Origin: Sphingomonas sp. OK281
Lineage (GTDB): Bacteria; Pseudomonadota; Alphaproteobacteria; Sphingomonadales; Sphingomonadaceae
Assembly: GCF_900115295.1 (NCBI RefSeq)
Contig: NZ_FOVZ01000001.1
Coordinates: 310,001-374,000 of the forward strand
Reading direction: 5' to 3'
DNA length: 64,000 nucleotides
A model generated the notes under the pieces. That model saw only the letters and a list, made by a program, of their open reading frames with translations, was not told the DNA's origin and searched no databases. The position numbers were made by a program, and so were the translations under genes. Positions 24,778-33,627 of the stretch are shown in pieces (the stretch's first letter is position 1; every line of letters starts with the position of its first letter).

Positions 24778-27080
24778 AGTCCGCCTTGCACGAGCGCAGG
24801 TTCTGGGGGCGCGCCGCGCTGACCCTGTCGGCGAGCCTCGCCGCATCCTCGGCCGGGGCGCAAGTCGCATCCGATCCGGTCGAACCCGCCGAAATTCGCG
24901 TGGTCGGCAAGCAAGATCCGGCCGGTTTGCTGCCCGACCAGAAGGTGCCGCGTGCGCAGACTGCGATCTCTGCCGATTTTATCGTCAAGCAGGCGCCGAC
25001 GCTCAACGCGTTCCAGCTTGTCACGCTGCTGCCCGGCGCGAACGTCGCGTCGAGCGATCCGTACGGCCTGTCGACGAGTTCGAGCCTGACGTTGCGGGGG
25101 CTCGGGCAGGACGAGATCGGCGTGCTGATGGAAGGCGCGCCGCAGAACGACATCGGCTATTATTACGCCTATCCGTCGCAGTTCGCCGATCCGGAGAATT
25201 TGAAGCGCATCTCGCTGGCGCAAGGCTCGGTCGATATCGATTCACCGACGCTCGGCGGCGCGGGCGGGCTTTTGTCGCTGTCGCTGGACGATCCGAAGGC
25301 GCGTCCCGGCGCGCTCGTCGACCTGTCGCTCGGCAGCTACGCGGCGCGGCGCGGGTTCTTCCGGGTCGATAGCGGGACGATCGGCAACACCGGGCTGAAG
25401 GCGTTCCTGTCCTATTCGAACACCCGCGCGGACAATTGGCGCGGTGCCGGCTACGACACGCGCCAGCATATCGACGCGAAGATCCTGGGAGAATGGGGCG
25501 CCGGCAACCGTGCCAGTCTCGCGTTGTCGTATAACGATGCGAACTCGTCGAGCTATCCGAGCCCGACGCTCGCCGAGTGGACCGCACAGGGGCGCGGGTT
25601 CAACTATGACGCGCGTTACACGGCGGGGAACACGAACTACTGGCGCCTGTACCGCGCGCCGTTCCGCAACCTCTACGCCTCCGCGCCGGTGCATCTGGTG
25701 CTGAACGACCGGCTCGCGCTCGATACCACCACCTATCTCCAGTTCGGCTATGGCAACTCGCCCTATGGTACGCAGCTGACCACCGAAGGGAATTTCCTCG
25801 GCACCGAGGAACTGGCGCAACCGATCGCGCTGCCGGGAGCGGTCGACGGCGTGGCGACGGTGCTCGGCAATTATACCGGCGACCAGATGCGGACCGGCAA
25901 CGTCAGCAAGCTGACCTTGAAGGCCGGTGCCCACACGCTCACCGCGGGGCTCTGGTTCGACTACGGCACCGATCGCGTGACGCAGTCGTACACCTCGGTC
26001 GACGCGGAAGGGCAGCCTACCGACCGCTGGGGCTATCGTTCGAAGGCGATCCGCACCGCCGACGGGCGACTGCTCGCCTATGAGAACCAGCGCACCGTCA
26101 CCGTGACGAAGGGGTTCTTCCTCGCCGACAGCATCGCGCTTACGCCGAAGCTGACGGTCGACGCTGGCTTCAAGGGCGTGAACGTCCTGCGCAACGGCCG
26201 CAACTACCTGCCCGGTCCGCAGGACGAGGTGCGCAACGACAGCTTCGCCGCGCTCCCCCGCGCCGCGATCCACTACCGGCTGGACGATCGCCAGCAGGTG
26301 TTCGCCAACATCACCACCAATTTCCGCACGCCGAACGAGTTCACGCTCTACAACAGCTATTACGGCGGCGCGGTCGTCGTGCAGGGGACCGACGCGCTCA
26401 AGAACGAATATTCGGTCTCGCAGGAGATCGGGTATCGCTTCATCGGCGAGCAGCTCTCCGCCTCGGTGACCGGCTTCCACTACAAGTTCCGCAACCGCCA
26501 ACTCGCCACGGTGATCGACCAGGGTGGCGCGCAGGTCAACGCGACGCTCAACGCCGGCGGCCAGACCTCGTACGGCGTCGATGCGGAGATCGACTACCGC
26601 CCGGCCGCGGGCGTAAGCCTCTACCTGTCCGGCGAATATCTGCGCGCACGGATCGACGACGATTTGCCGGTCGGTGCAGACTTCCTGCCGACCAGAGGCA
26701 AGCACGCCGTGTCCAGCCCGACCGTCCAGTTCGGCGCGGGCGGAATCTACGACGACGGCCGCTTCTTCGGCAGCGTCGCGTCGAAATATATCGGCCGGCA
26801 ATATGCGAGCTTCATGAACGACGAACGCATCAAGGGCTATGCGACGCTCGACCTGTCGGTCGGCATGCACCTTGCGGACTGGCTCGACGGCAAGCGCACC
26901 GACCTGCGCGTCAACGCGATCAACGTCACCGATCCGCACGTCCTTGCCGGCGTCCAGTCGGTCAGCACCAACGCGCAGGACACGATTGGCCGCAACGGCA
27001 CGGTCATCGCCGGCTCCGCACCCGCATATTACATCGGCAGCGGTGCCGCGGTCATGGCGACGATCTCGCGTGCGTTCTGA
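24774..27080 (+). CDS. TonB-dependent receptor, predicted thiamine uptake
   Basis: A 768-residue outer membrane receptor with a signal peptide ending SSAGAQ-V near residue 30, a plug with LNAFQLVTLLPGANV, SSLTLRGLGQDEIGVLMEGAP and a long beta-barrel ending TISRAF with terminal Phe. The canonical family start is a GTG at 24774, coupled to the leader frame. The TPP riboswitch directly upstream and the PnuT-like transporter downstream indicate that it imports thiamine or a precursor, as described for the omr1-type receptors in alphaproteobacterial thiamine regulons. The substrate is inferred from context; the barrel itself does not show it. Confidence 0.88.
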   Translation: MKSALHERRFWGRAALTLSASLAASSAGAQVASDPVEPAEIRVVGKQDPAGLLPDQKVPRAQTAISADFIVKQAPTLNAFQLVTLLPGANVASSDPYGLSTSSSLTLRGLGQDEIGVLMEGAPQNDIGYYYAYPSQFADPENLKRISLAQGSVDIDSPTLGGAGGLLSLSLDDPKARPGALVDLSLGSYAARRGFFRVDSGTIGNTGLKAFLSYSNTRADNWRGAGYDTRQHIDAKILGEWGAGNRASLALSYNDANSSSYPSPTLAEWTAQGRGFNYDARYTAGNTNYWRLYRAPFRNLYASAPVHLVLNDRLALDTTTYLQFGYGNSPYGTQLTTEGNFLGTEELAQPIALPGAVDGVATVLGNYTGDQMRTGNVSKLTLKAGAHTLTAGLWFDYGTDRVTQSYTSVDAEGQPTDRWGYRSKAIRTADGRLLAYENQRTVTVTKGFFLADSIALTPKLTVDAGFKGVNVLRNGRNYLPGPQDEVRNDSFAALPRAAIHYRLDDRQQVFANITTNFRTPNEFTLYNSYYGGAVVVQGTDALKNEYSVSQEIGYRFIGEQLSASVTGFHYKFRNRQLATVIDQGGAQVNATLNAGGQTSYGVDAEIDYRPAAGVSLYLSGEYLRARIDDDLPVGADFLPTRGKHAVSSPTVQFGAGGIYDDGRFFGSVASKYIGRQYASFMNDERIKGYATLDLSVGMHLADWLDGKRTDLRVNAINVTDPHVLAGVQSVSTNAQDTIGRNGTVIAGSAPAYYIGSGAAVMATISRAF

Positions 27081-27135
27081 AGCGGTAGCGGACCCGGTGC
27101 GCGCGGCTACGCCGGAGGACCACCGCGTCCACGGC

Positions 27136-28236
27136 ATGGGGACCGAGCTGGAAGCGCCGACCTGGCCCGCGATCACCGCCGGCGAAGCGGCCGCCGTGCT
27201 CGCGCGCTTCCCGGTGGCGGGGCGGATGACGGGGCTGCACTGGCATTCCCCGAGGCCATTCTCCGCCGCGACGCTGGTGCACACGACGCAGGGTATGGTC
27301 CTGCTCAAGCGGCATCACCACCGGGTTCGCACAGTCGAAGGTCTCGCCGAGGAACATGCGTTCATCGCGCATCTCGCCGGCGCTGGCGTGTCGGTGCCCG
27401 AAGTCCTGTGCTCGGACGACGGTGCGAGTGCCGTGGCGATCGGGGACTGGTCCTACGAACTGCACCGCCAGTCGGCGGGTGCGGACCTGTACCGCGATCG
27501 GCTGTCATGGACACCGTTCCTGTCGCGCGATCACGCCCATGCCGCCGGCGTGGCGCTCGCCGAGACGCATGTCGCGGCGCGCGGGTTCGATGCACCTGCG
27601 CGTCGGCCGCAACCCCTGGTCGCCAGCTTCCGCATCGTTTCGTCGACCGACCCGATCGCAGCAGCAAGCGCGTACGTCGCGGCGCATCCGGCGCTCGCCC
27701 GGTTCCTCGCGGATCGGCCGTGGCAGGCGCAGTTCACGCGGTTGCTGGAACGCGTGGACGATGGTCTGCCCGCGCTGCTGTCTGAACAGGCCGCGCTGTG
27801 GACACATAATGACTGGCATCCGTCCAATCTTCTCTGGACGACGGATGGCAGGGTGCGCACGGTGATCGACTTCGGTCTCGCCGATCGCACGACCGCGGTT
27901 CACGACATCGCAACCGCGATCGAGCGCACTGCGATCCGCTGGCTTGACCGCGGGCAGGGGACAGGCCCGACGATCGCCGATTCCGAGGCCGCACTGGCGC
28001 TGCTGGCCGGCTATGCAACGATCGCGCCGCTCGGGCGCGCCGACATCGCGGCGATCGTGCGCGTGTTGCCCGTCGTCCATCTCGAGTTTGCGCTGTCGGA
28101 AATCGAGTATTTTGCCGGGGTCGTGGGTGACGCGGCGTCCGCCAGGATGGCGTGGGACGACTATCTCATCGCGCACGCGGACTGGTTCTTCTCGCCGCAC
28201 GGTCGCGAGTTCCTGCGCAGGATCGACGAGGCATGA
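27136..28236 (+). CDS. Aminoglycoside-phosphotransferase-fold kinase, predicted thiamine kinase
   Basis: A 366-residue soluble protein of the APH/choline kinase fold: LVHTTQGMVLLKRHHHRV holds the ATP-anchoring lysine, WTHNDWHPSNLLW near residue 222 is the catalytic loop with Asp and Asn, and VIDFGLADR near residue 246 binds metal. It sits between the riboswitch-controlled receptor and the PnuT-like transporter and overlaps the latter by ATGA. Phosphorylating imported thiamine would trap it in the cell, so a thiamine kinase is the natural reading. ATG 27136 is chosen; GTG 27070 and 27097 are in-frame alternatives, and a GGAGG at 27114 is too far from the ATG to decide. Confidence 0.72.
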   Translation: MGTELEAPTWPAITAGEAAAVLARFPVAGRMTGLHWHSPRPFSAATLVHTTQGMVLLKRHHHRVRTVEGLAEEHAFIAHLAGAGVSVPEVLCSDDGASAVAIGDWSYELHRQSAGADLYRDRLSWTPFLSRDHAHAAGVALAETHVAARGFDAPARRPQPLVASFRIVSSTDPIAAASAYVAAHPALARFLADRPWQAQFTRLLERVDDGLPALLSEQAALWTHNDWHPSNLLWTTDGRVRTVIDFGLADRTTAVHDIATAIERTAIRWLDRGQGTGPTIADSEAALALLAGYATIAPLGRADIAAIVRVLPVVHLEFALSEIEYFAGVVGDAASARMAWDDYLIAHADWFFSPHGREFLRRIDEA

Positions 28237-28820
28237 CATCGCTCGAGATCGTCGCCGTCGTCGTCAGTTTCGCCGGGATCTGGCTGACGGCGTCGCGACG
28301 CATGCTGTGCTGGCCGGTCAGCTTCGTCGCCTGCGCGCTTTACTTCAGGCTGTTCCTCGACGTCCGCCTGTACGCCGACATGGTGCTTCAGGCGTTGTTC
28401 GCGATCGCCATCCTGTATGGCTGGGTCGCCTGGGCACGAGGCAAGGACGAAACCGGCGATGTCGTCGTCAGATCGCTCAGGACGTCCCATGCGGTGATGG
28501 GGTTAGTGGCTGGCGCGACTGGCGCCGTGGCAATCGGATGGTTCACGAGCCGGTATACCAATGCCGCGCTCCCGTGGATGGATGCGGCACTTTCCAGCTT
28601 CAGCCTGGTCGCGCAATATTGGACGGCGCGGCGTCACGCGGCGAGCTGGTTGCTGTGGATCGCGGTGGATGTCGTGTATGTCGGGATGTTCGTGGCCAAG
28701 GGGTTGATGCCCACCGCGGGACTCTATGCCGCAATGGTCGCGCTGGCGATCATCGGGTACCGGCAGTGGCGACAGACCGTGGCCGATATCGATCAGGAGG
28801 GCATGTCGCCGCATCGCTGA
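28233..28820 (+). CDS. pnuT: PnuC-family transporter, predicted thiamine transporter PnuT
   Basis: A 195-residue inner-membrane protein with about seven hydrophobic segments. SRRMLCWPVSFVACALYF and QALFAIAILYGWVAW in the first half and SWLLWIAVDVVYVGMFVAKG in the second are PnuC-family blocks. PnuC proteins carry vitamin precursors by facilitated diffusion; PnuT members under TPP riboswitches carry thiamine, and trapping needs a kinase, here the gene before it. The ATG overlaps the kinase stop. The last 28 bases overlap a small gene on the other strand. Confidence 0.87.
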   Translation: MTSLEIVAVVVSFAGIWLTASRRMLCWPVSFVACALYFRLFLDVRLYADMVLQALFAIAILYGWVAWARGKDETGDVVVRSLRTSHAVMGLVAGATGAVAIGWFTSRYTNAALPWMDAALSSFSLVAQYWTARRHAASWLLWIAVDVVYVGMFVAKGLMPTAGLYAAMVALAIIGYRQWRQTVADIDQEGMSPHR

Positions 28821-28963
28821 ACGATCGTCACGCGAGCATCCTCGAGCTTGGCGGCAAGGACGTAATCCTCACGGCGTTCTGCGAAATCCACCATTTCGGC
28901 CAGAGTGCCAGCCATCACGGTGAGGCGGTCGCGGTGTTCTGCCTGGGGCATGTTCAGTTCCAT
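28793..28963 (-). CDS. Small protein with UVR-like helical motif
   Basis: A 56-residue frame from ATG 28963 to TGA 28793. LAEMVDFAERREDYVLAAKLED (in two pieces: LAEMVDFAER and REDYVLAAKLED) resembles the UVR motif of UvrB/UvrC and of stress proteins, an antiparallel helix pair that mediates protein-protein contact. The codon composition is gene-like and the chain is rich in charged helix formers. It overlaps the 3' end of pnuT antiparallel by 28 bases. The ribosome-binding site is weak (CCGGAA); an ATG at 28951 is a possible alternative start. A small DNA-repair or stress adaptor is possible, not shown. Confidence 0.5.
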   Translation of the reverse strand: MELNMPQAEHRDRLTVMAGTLAEMVDFAERREDYVLAAKLEDARVTIVQRCGDMPS

Positions 28964-29079
28964 TTCCGGAAAACTGGCGACAAAAGTTCTATTTTGGTAT
29001 CATCAGTTCCGGGACGTATGCTGTCAATGCGTCATCTGCGCATACGACGTGAAACGTCCCGGTTCCAAGACGAACGCCG

Positions 29080-29301
29080 TCAGCGATGAGTGCGCGCGGC
29101 CGCTTTCTGAGCGCGGGCCTGCTTGGCGTAATGATGATGCGCGACCACGCACCCTGCTGCTGCGCCCAGAACCGCGTGGCCCTTGCCGACGAAATGTCCA
29201 CCGACACCGCCTGCGGCTGCACCGCGGATGCACCCCTTGGCCAGGACCGGCGACGTGGTCGCGATCAACAGCGGGAAGACGAGGAGTTGAACAAGACGCA
29301 T
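29080..29301 (-). CDS. Small exported glycine-zipper-like protein
   Basis: A 73-residue protein with a signal peptide (MRLVQLLVFPLLIATTSPVLA), then a Gly/Ala-rich segment with GCIRGAAAGGVGGHFVGKG and a second AVLGAAAGCVVAHHHYAK copy. The alternating small residues resemble glycine-zipper proteins of the periplasm, and two cysteines flank the zipper. The tail is basic and Ala-rich. AAGGA stands 5-8 bases before the ATG at 29301. Similar small proteins occur in sphingomonads; the function is unknown. Confidence 0.65.
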   Translation of the reverse strand: MRLVQLLVFPLLIATTSPVLAKGCIRGAAAGGVGGHFVGKGHAVLGAAAGCVVAHHHYAKQARAQKAAARTHR

Positions 29302-29500
29302 ACCGATTCCTTCAACAAATACTGGCACCGCACATACTTGCGACAGCGGTGCGCCGTTCCGTGAGAAATCGTTCATGTTGAAGAATGACGCGGGAATGGG
29401 CCGCGCGTCCGGGTCATCAGGGAGGTTTCGTCGAACTCCGGCGACCGAATGAACTTGAAGAGGCTCGGCAGGACCGAAGAGGCTCGCGTTAACGAGCAAA

Positions 29501-29525
29501 TGGGCCGGAGTTTCGCTCCGGCCCA
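29501..29525 (-). terminator. Hairpin terminator of the small membrane protein gene
   Basis: Perfect 10-base-pair stem TGGGCCGGAG / CTCCGGCCCA with a 5-base loop, 6 bases after the stop of the minus-strand gene at 29532. On that strand the stem runs into ATTTG, a short T-rich tail. Confidence 0.68.
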
Positions 29526-29531
29526 CCCGAC

Positions 29532-29783
29532 TTAGTTGCTGTCGGAATCGTCGCCGTCGTCGATCGCCAGGTACAGACCGCCGCCAACAGCCACTGCTGC
29601 CAGGGCGATGATGAGCAGGCCGCCGTCGCCAGCCTTGCTCTTCTTGATCGTCGGCGTGCCGGCGCGAACCGACTGCGAAACTGCGATGTTCGAGGTGGAT
29701 GCCGAAGGAGCCGCGATTGCAGCAACTGGCGCCGCGATCAGCGCAAGACCGGCGGCCGTCATGGATAAGCACTTGATAAACAT
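29532..29783 (-). CDS. Small membrane-anchored protein with acidic tail
   Basis: An 83-residue protein with an N-terminal signal-like segment (MFIKCLSMTAAGLALIAAPVAA), a short extracytoplasmic Ser/Thr region, a basic patch (TIKKSKAGDG), one transmembrane helix (LLIIALAAVAVGGGLYLAI) and a DDGDDSDSN end. The ATG at 29783 has GGAGA 5 bases upstream; an ATG at 29801 is in frame but lacks one. No family is recognised. It is followed by a hairpin terminator. Confidence 0.62.
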   Translation of the reverse strand: MFIKCLSMTAAGLALIAAPVAAIAAPSASTSNIAVSQSVRAGTPTIKKSKAGDGGLLIIALAAVAVGGGLYLAIDDGDDSDSN

Positions 29784-30229
29784 AGGTATCTCCAAACACA
29801 CGTCACAATCGGAAAAGCGTTAACACGCGATCATGACAGAGATTTGGTGATTACCATCGATGGTCGAAAAGTGTCAAACCGCCGGGACAAGTTGTAGAGT
29901 AGGATCCTGCGCGCCAGACCCTTCCGACCTTGGCGTGAAATCTGGTCGCAGCACGCCCGCAATTGCAGGAAAACTCGATCTACCACCGGTGGAATCGCCG
30001 GTCGAAGTGTCGAAATCAGGCTTCATGCCATGCGGCCGCCACGCCTTGCGCTGGTCATCGGAATAGGACGGGCGCCGGTCGAACGCTGCTTTGTGCGTCC
30101 GCGGTACGAGGCCCTCGACCGCGCGACCAACAGAGATCGTCGCCACGGGATCACTGCGATGTATGGCTGTCGTCAACCAAGCACTGTGATATTCCCGGCG
30201 CTCGACCGCGTCAGCTCAATGGAAGGGTA
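29784..30229 (+). other. Divergent intergenic region
   Basis: 446 bases between the small membrane protein and the DUF3253 gene. A minus-strand frame at 29874-30176 begins with TTG and has no ribosome-binding site; I do not call it. A promoter for each flanking gene is expected here. Nothing else is recognised. Confidence 0.5.
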
Positions 30230-30526
30230 ATGGCACGCGCCATGATAGATGCGCAGGAGACGACGCAGGCATTGTTGGCCCGCCGCCGGCCGGGCGGTAC
30301 GGTATGCCCGAGCGAAGTGGCGCGAGCGCTGGCGAACGCCGCCAGCACCGATGCGAGCGCGGTCGAATGGCGAAGCCTGATGCCGGTCGTCCACGCCGCC
30401 GTCGATCGACTGGTCGCGACCGGTCAGGTTCAGCTCAGTTGGAAGGGCGCCAGGCTCGCGTCGCGGGCAGGGCCGTATCGCATCGGCCGGGTGGCGCTCG
30501 ACGATCCCGGCCAGGGCGTCCCCTAG
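30230..30526 (+). CDS. DUF3253 domain protein
   Basis: A 98-residue protein that is almost wholly the DUF3253 domain: ALLARRRPGGTVCPSEVARAL near residue 14, WRSLMPVVHAAVDRLVATGQVQLSWKG in the middle (two blocks) and GPYRIGRV near the end. The fold is predicted as a small winged helix. The function is unknown; members are often found in stress-related neighbourhoods. GGAAGGG lies 2 to 8 bases before the ATG at 30230. It is convergent to the RNA helicase gene across a hairpin. Confidence 0.82.
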   Translation: MARAMIDAQETTQALLARRRPGGTVCPSEVARALANAASTDASAVEWRSLMPVVHAAVDRLVATGQVQLSWKGARLASRAGPYRIGRVALDDPGQGVP

Positions 30527-30561
30527 CGATCGCGCAGGACCGTCACGGTTCACCCGGTACC

Positions 30562-30588
30562 GGTCGGGGCCGTATATCGGCCCCGACC
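30562..30588 (+). terminator. Bidirectional hairpin terminator
   Basis: Perfect 11-base-pair stem GGTCGGGGCCG / CGGCCCCGACC with a 5-base TATAT loop, between the convergent DUF3253 and RNA helicase genes. Confidence 0.72.
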
Positions 30589-30595
30589 AATCCGT

Positions 30596-31879
30596 TCAGG
30601 CGGCCTTTGCGGCCATCCGCGCGGCCAGCTTCTCTTGCTCGGTCCAGACTTTTCGCTCGCGCGGTGCCTTCGCCGGCTTGACCTGCTTGACCGGGCCGCC
30701 GCCCAGTACGGGTGCGCGCTTGGTCGAATGGCGCGCGATTTCGCAATGCCACTCGTGGTCGTCCTGGACGGTCAGGGTGCGGCCGATCTCGCGCTCCACG
30801 TCGTGCAGCCAGGCGCGTTGCTCGGCATCGCATAGCGTAATCGCGAAGCCGCTGCGGCCCGCACGCCCGGTGCGGCCGATCCGGTGGACATAGCTTTCCG
30901 GCAGGCTCGGCAGGTCGTGGTTGAAGACGTGGGTCACGGTGTCCACGTCGATGCCACGTGCTGCGATATCCGTGGCCACCAGCACCTGCACGGTCCCGGC
31001 GCGGAAGGCGTCGAGCGCGCGTTCGCGCTGGCCCTGGGACTTGTTGCCGTGCAGCGCCTCGGCAGTGATGCCGGCCTCGCCGATGAACGCGCAGACGTCG
31101 TTGGCAATGTTCTTCTGCAGCGTGAAGACGACTGCCTGGCCCATGTCGGGCGTCTTGAGCAATGCCAGCAGCGCCGCCTTCTTGTCGGCCGCATCGAGGA
31201 ACATCACCGACTGGTCGATCCGGTCCACCGTGGTCGACGGCGGTGCGATCTCCACCTTCGCGGGATCGCGCAGCAGGCTTTCGGCAAGCGCGGCGATCGA
31301 CTTCGGCATCGTTGCCGAGAACAGCAGCGTATGGCGGTCCTGCGGCAGGGTCGCGACGATCCGCTCGATCGGCTTGGCAAAGCCCATGTCGAGCATCTGG
31401 TCCGCTTCGTCCAGCACCAGCGCCTCGAGCTGCGAGAGGTCGCAAAGACCTTGTTCGACCAGGTCCAGCAGGCGGCCCGGCGCGGCGACGATGATGTCCA
31501 CTCCCGCCTCGAGCGCCTTGACCTGATGGAACTGGCTGACGCCGCCGAAAATCGTCATCACGCTGGGCTTCACATGACGGCCGAAGCTCTCGAAACCGGC
31601 AGCGATCTGCGACACCAGTTCGCGGGTCGGCGCGAGGACCAGCACGCGGGCGCCACCCTTGGGTGCCGGGCGGGGGTTCGTAGCGAGGCGGTGCAGAAGC
31701 GGCAGCGCGAAGGCCGCGGTCTTGCCGGTGCCGGTCTGCGCCATGCCGAGCATGTCACGCCCCTGAAGCAGCATCGGAATCGACTGGGCCTGGATCGGCG
31801 TGGGGTTCGTATAGCCTTCCTCGGCGAGCGCCTGCAGCAACGAGGGCGCCAGCGAGAGATCGGCAAAGGTCATGGTCAT
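30596..31879 (-). CDS. DEAD-box ATP-dependent RNA helicase
   Basis: A 427-residue RhlE-type helicase that unwinds RNA duplexes in ribosome assembly or RNA turnover. In order: the Q motif (GYTNPTPIQ), AQTGTGKT (47-54), PTRELVSQI (84-92), LDEADQMLDMG (DEAD at 157-160), LLFSATMP, then in the second domain VFTLQKNIAND, VLVATDIAARGID, and HRIGRTGRAGRSG. The C-terminal tail is short and Lys/Ala-rich. The start is set at ATG 31879 because the core begins within 25 residues; an ATG two codons on is possible. GGAGG lies 13 bases upstream. It is a single gene, convergent to DUF3253. Confidence 0.93.
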   Translation of the reverse strand: MTMTFADLSLAPSLLQALAEEGYTNPTPIQAQSIPMLLQGRDMLGMAQTGTGKTAAFALPLLHRLATNPRPAPKGGARVLVLAPTRELVSQIAAGFESFGRHVKPSVMTIFGGVSQFHQVKALEAGVDIIVAAPGRLLDLVEQGLCDLSQLEALVLDEADQMLDMGFAKPIERIVATLPQDRHTLLFSATMPKSIAALAESLLRDPAKVEIAPPSTTVDRIDQSVMFLDAADKKAALLALLKTPDMGQAVVFTLQKNIANDVCAFIGEAGITAEALHGNKSQGQRERALDAFRAGTVQVLVATDIAARGIDVDTVTHVFNHDLPSLPESYVHRIGRTGRAGRSGFAITLCDAEQRAWLHDVEREIGRTLTVQDDHEWHCEIARHSTKRAPVLGGGPVKQVKPAKAPRERKVWTEQEKLAARMAAKAA

Positions 31880-31988
31880 GGTAACGCGGCGCCTCCAGCG
31901 CTGAGCGAGGCTGCGCCTGGTAGGGCTTAGCGTAGTGAGCGCGCGCTGGTAGGTTTTATGCTGCACTGCGTCAATGTGCAAATCCGGC

Positions 31989-32012
31989 GGGGCCGGCGTG
32001 AGCGCCAGCCCC
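31989..32012 (-). terminator. GC-rich hairpin after the GH39 gene
   Basis: GGGGC-C-GGCG / CGCC-A-GCCCC with a TGAG loop and one C-A mismatch, 17 bases beyond the GH39 stop on the minus strand. Likely a terminator, without a T-run. Confidence 0.42.
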
Positions 32013-32028
32013 CGTCCTCAGGTAGCGG

Positions 32029-33627
32029 TTAGCGGCGGCGCAATTCGACCATGACGACATCGTTTTCGCGCATCGGCAGGTCGACCCTAGCGCTGCCGTC
32101 GCGCGCCACGTGCACCGCCGTGACGGTAGCGGCATCCGTGGTAAGGCCCTGCAGCCGTCGCAACTCGGCGGCGGTCAGCGTGGCAGGGCGCCCCATGTCC
32201 AGGTACGCCGAATACGCGTCGTTCTGGCGAAAGCCGGTGCGGCGCACGCGCATCTGATAGGAGCCCGGCGTCAAGCCAGCCACATCCAGCGCGAGCGGGG
32301 CCGCCGAGCCCGGTTGACGCAGCTTCGTGAAGAACGGCCGGTTGCTGACCGATTGCTGCGGCAGCACGTTGCGCCACGCCAGCACCTGCAACGTTCCGTT
32401 CTTCAACGTCGCGATGCTCTGATCGTCCTTCGTCGGCAATTCCCGATCGCCCAGGTCGGCGAGATATTTGTACGCGAACCATCCCGCCTTGCGTACGCCC
32501 TGCGGGGTCATCAGGCCGAAGCCTCCCTCGAACGGTCGGGCCTGCGGGCCGGGCTCCTCGAACAAGTCGCTGTACGTCCAATAGCTCATGCCCTGCGCCA
32601 GTCCTTCGGTGCGGCGGAGCTTGGACAGGATATAGGCCGCGCTGAGATAATCGTCGTGGATCGGGTCTCGCGGATTGTAGCTGGTGCTCCATTCGCTGAA
32701 GAACAGCGGAAGCCCGGGGCGGCCCGCGGCCTCGATCTGCTCGCGCACCTTGCGAACGTCCTGAACAATGGCATCGGGATTGCGCGACAGCTTGTTGTCG
32801 CCTTCGCCTTTCTCGTCGAGGAAGCCACCTTCTACGCCGTACGTATGCGTGGTGATGAAATCGACCGGAGCGCGGGTCTTTTTGGCATAAGCGAGGAATT
32901 CGGGAACCCACGCGGCGCCTGCCGTCGAGGGGCCGCCGATCCGTAGCTGCGGGTCGATCGCCTTGATGGTCCGTGCGGTGCGGCCATAATAATCGAAATA
33001 GGCTTGCTGGTCCGCCTTTTCCCAGAAACCGTCGAGGTTCGGCTCGTTCCAGAATTCGAAGTACCAGCTGCGTACTTCCTGCATGCCGTACCGCGCGACG
33101 CAATGACGCACGAATGCATCCACCAACGCCACCCACTTGTCCGGCTGGGGATGAGACGTGTTGCCCTTCCAGTAGAAGATCGTCTGGTCGGATTGCTTCA
33201 TCGCATCGGGCGTGAAGCCGAGTTCGACGAAGGGCTTGAGACCCATGCTGTGCAACTGGTCGTATAGATAGTCGATGCGGGACCAGTCATAGACCGGCTT
33301 GCCATCGATCTCGCGGTACACGCCGAGTTGGTCGGCGAAGATGTTGTGGAAGCGAATATAGCGGAATTGCAGTTCGCGCTGGGTGGTCCGCAATTGGCCG
33401 AGGCTATCGTTCCGGATAAGCGTGCCGGGGAAGTCTGAACCGATCGACTGCTCGGCCATCCGATCTCGCGGCCTGGTCTCGCCGCGCACGTCGATGCGAA
33501 TGGGACTGGAGGCGGCGGCGGTGGCGGCGACCGTGGCGGTTTGCGCTACGGCCACGGTCGGCATCACGCTTGCCAGAGCCGAGGCTGCTGCCAGCACCGT
33601 GGCGATTCTTGCCTTTTGGAAATGCAT
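32029..33627 (-). CDS. GH39 family glycoside hydrolase (beta-xylosidase-like), exported
   Basis: A 532-residue retaining glycosidase with a signal peptide (cleaved around VAVAQ-T, residue 29). The TIM barrel carries the acid/base E195 in YFEFWNEPNLDGFW and the nucleophile E312 in LFFSEWSTSYN, the GH39 pattern, and a C-terminal beta-sandwich holds YQMRVRRTGFRQNDAYSAY. Known GH39 activities are beta-xylosidase and alpha-L-iduronidase; the adjacent hexuronate genes would fit either glucuronoxylan fragments or a uronic-acid-containing glycan. It lies downstream of the FadR-type regulator with 163 bases between them and may have its own promoter. Confidence 0.88.
   Translation of the reverse strand: MHFQKARIATVLAAASALASVMPTVAVAQTATVAATAAASSPIRIDVRGETRPRDRMAEQSIGSDFPGTLIRNDSLGQLRTTQRELQFRYIRFHNIFADQLGVYREIDGKPVYDWSRIDYLYDQLHSMGLKPFVELGFTPDAMKQSDQTIFYWKGNTSHPQPDKWVALVDAFVRHCVARYGMQEVRSWYFEFWNEPNLDGFWEKADQQAYFDYYGRTARTIKAIDPQLRIGGPSTAGAAWVPEFLAYAKKTRAPVDFITTHTYGVEGGFLDEKGEGDNKLSRNPDAIVQDVRKVREQIEAAGRPGLPLFFSEWSTSYNPRDPIHDDYLSAAYILSKLRRTEGLAQGMSYWTYSDLFEEPGPQARPFEGGFGLMTPQGVRKAGWFAYKYLADLGDRELPTKDDQSIATLKNGTLQVLAWRNVLPQQSVSNRPFFTKLRQPGSAAPLALDVAGLTPGSYQMRVRRTGFRQNDAYSAYLDMGRPATLTAAELRRLQGLTTDAATVTAVHVARDGSARVDLPMRENDVVMVELRRR

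Noticed and set aside
29874..30176. Minus-strand frame of 100 codons in the divergent region
   Set aside because: TTG start without ribosome-binding site and no domain; composition is not clearly protein-like.
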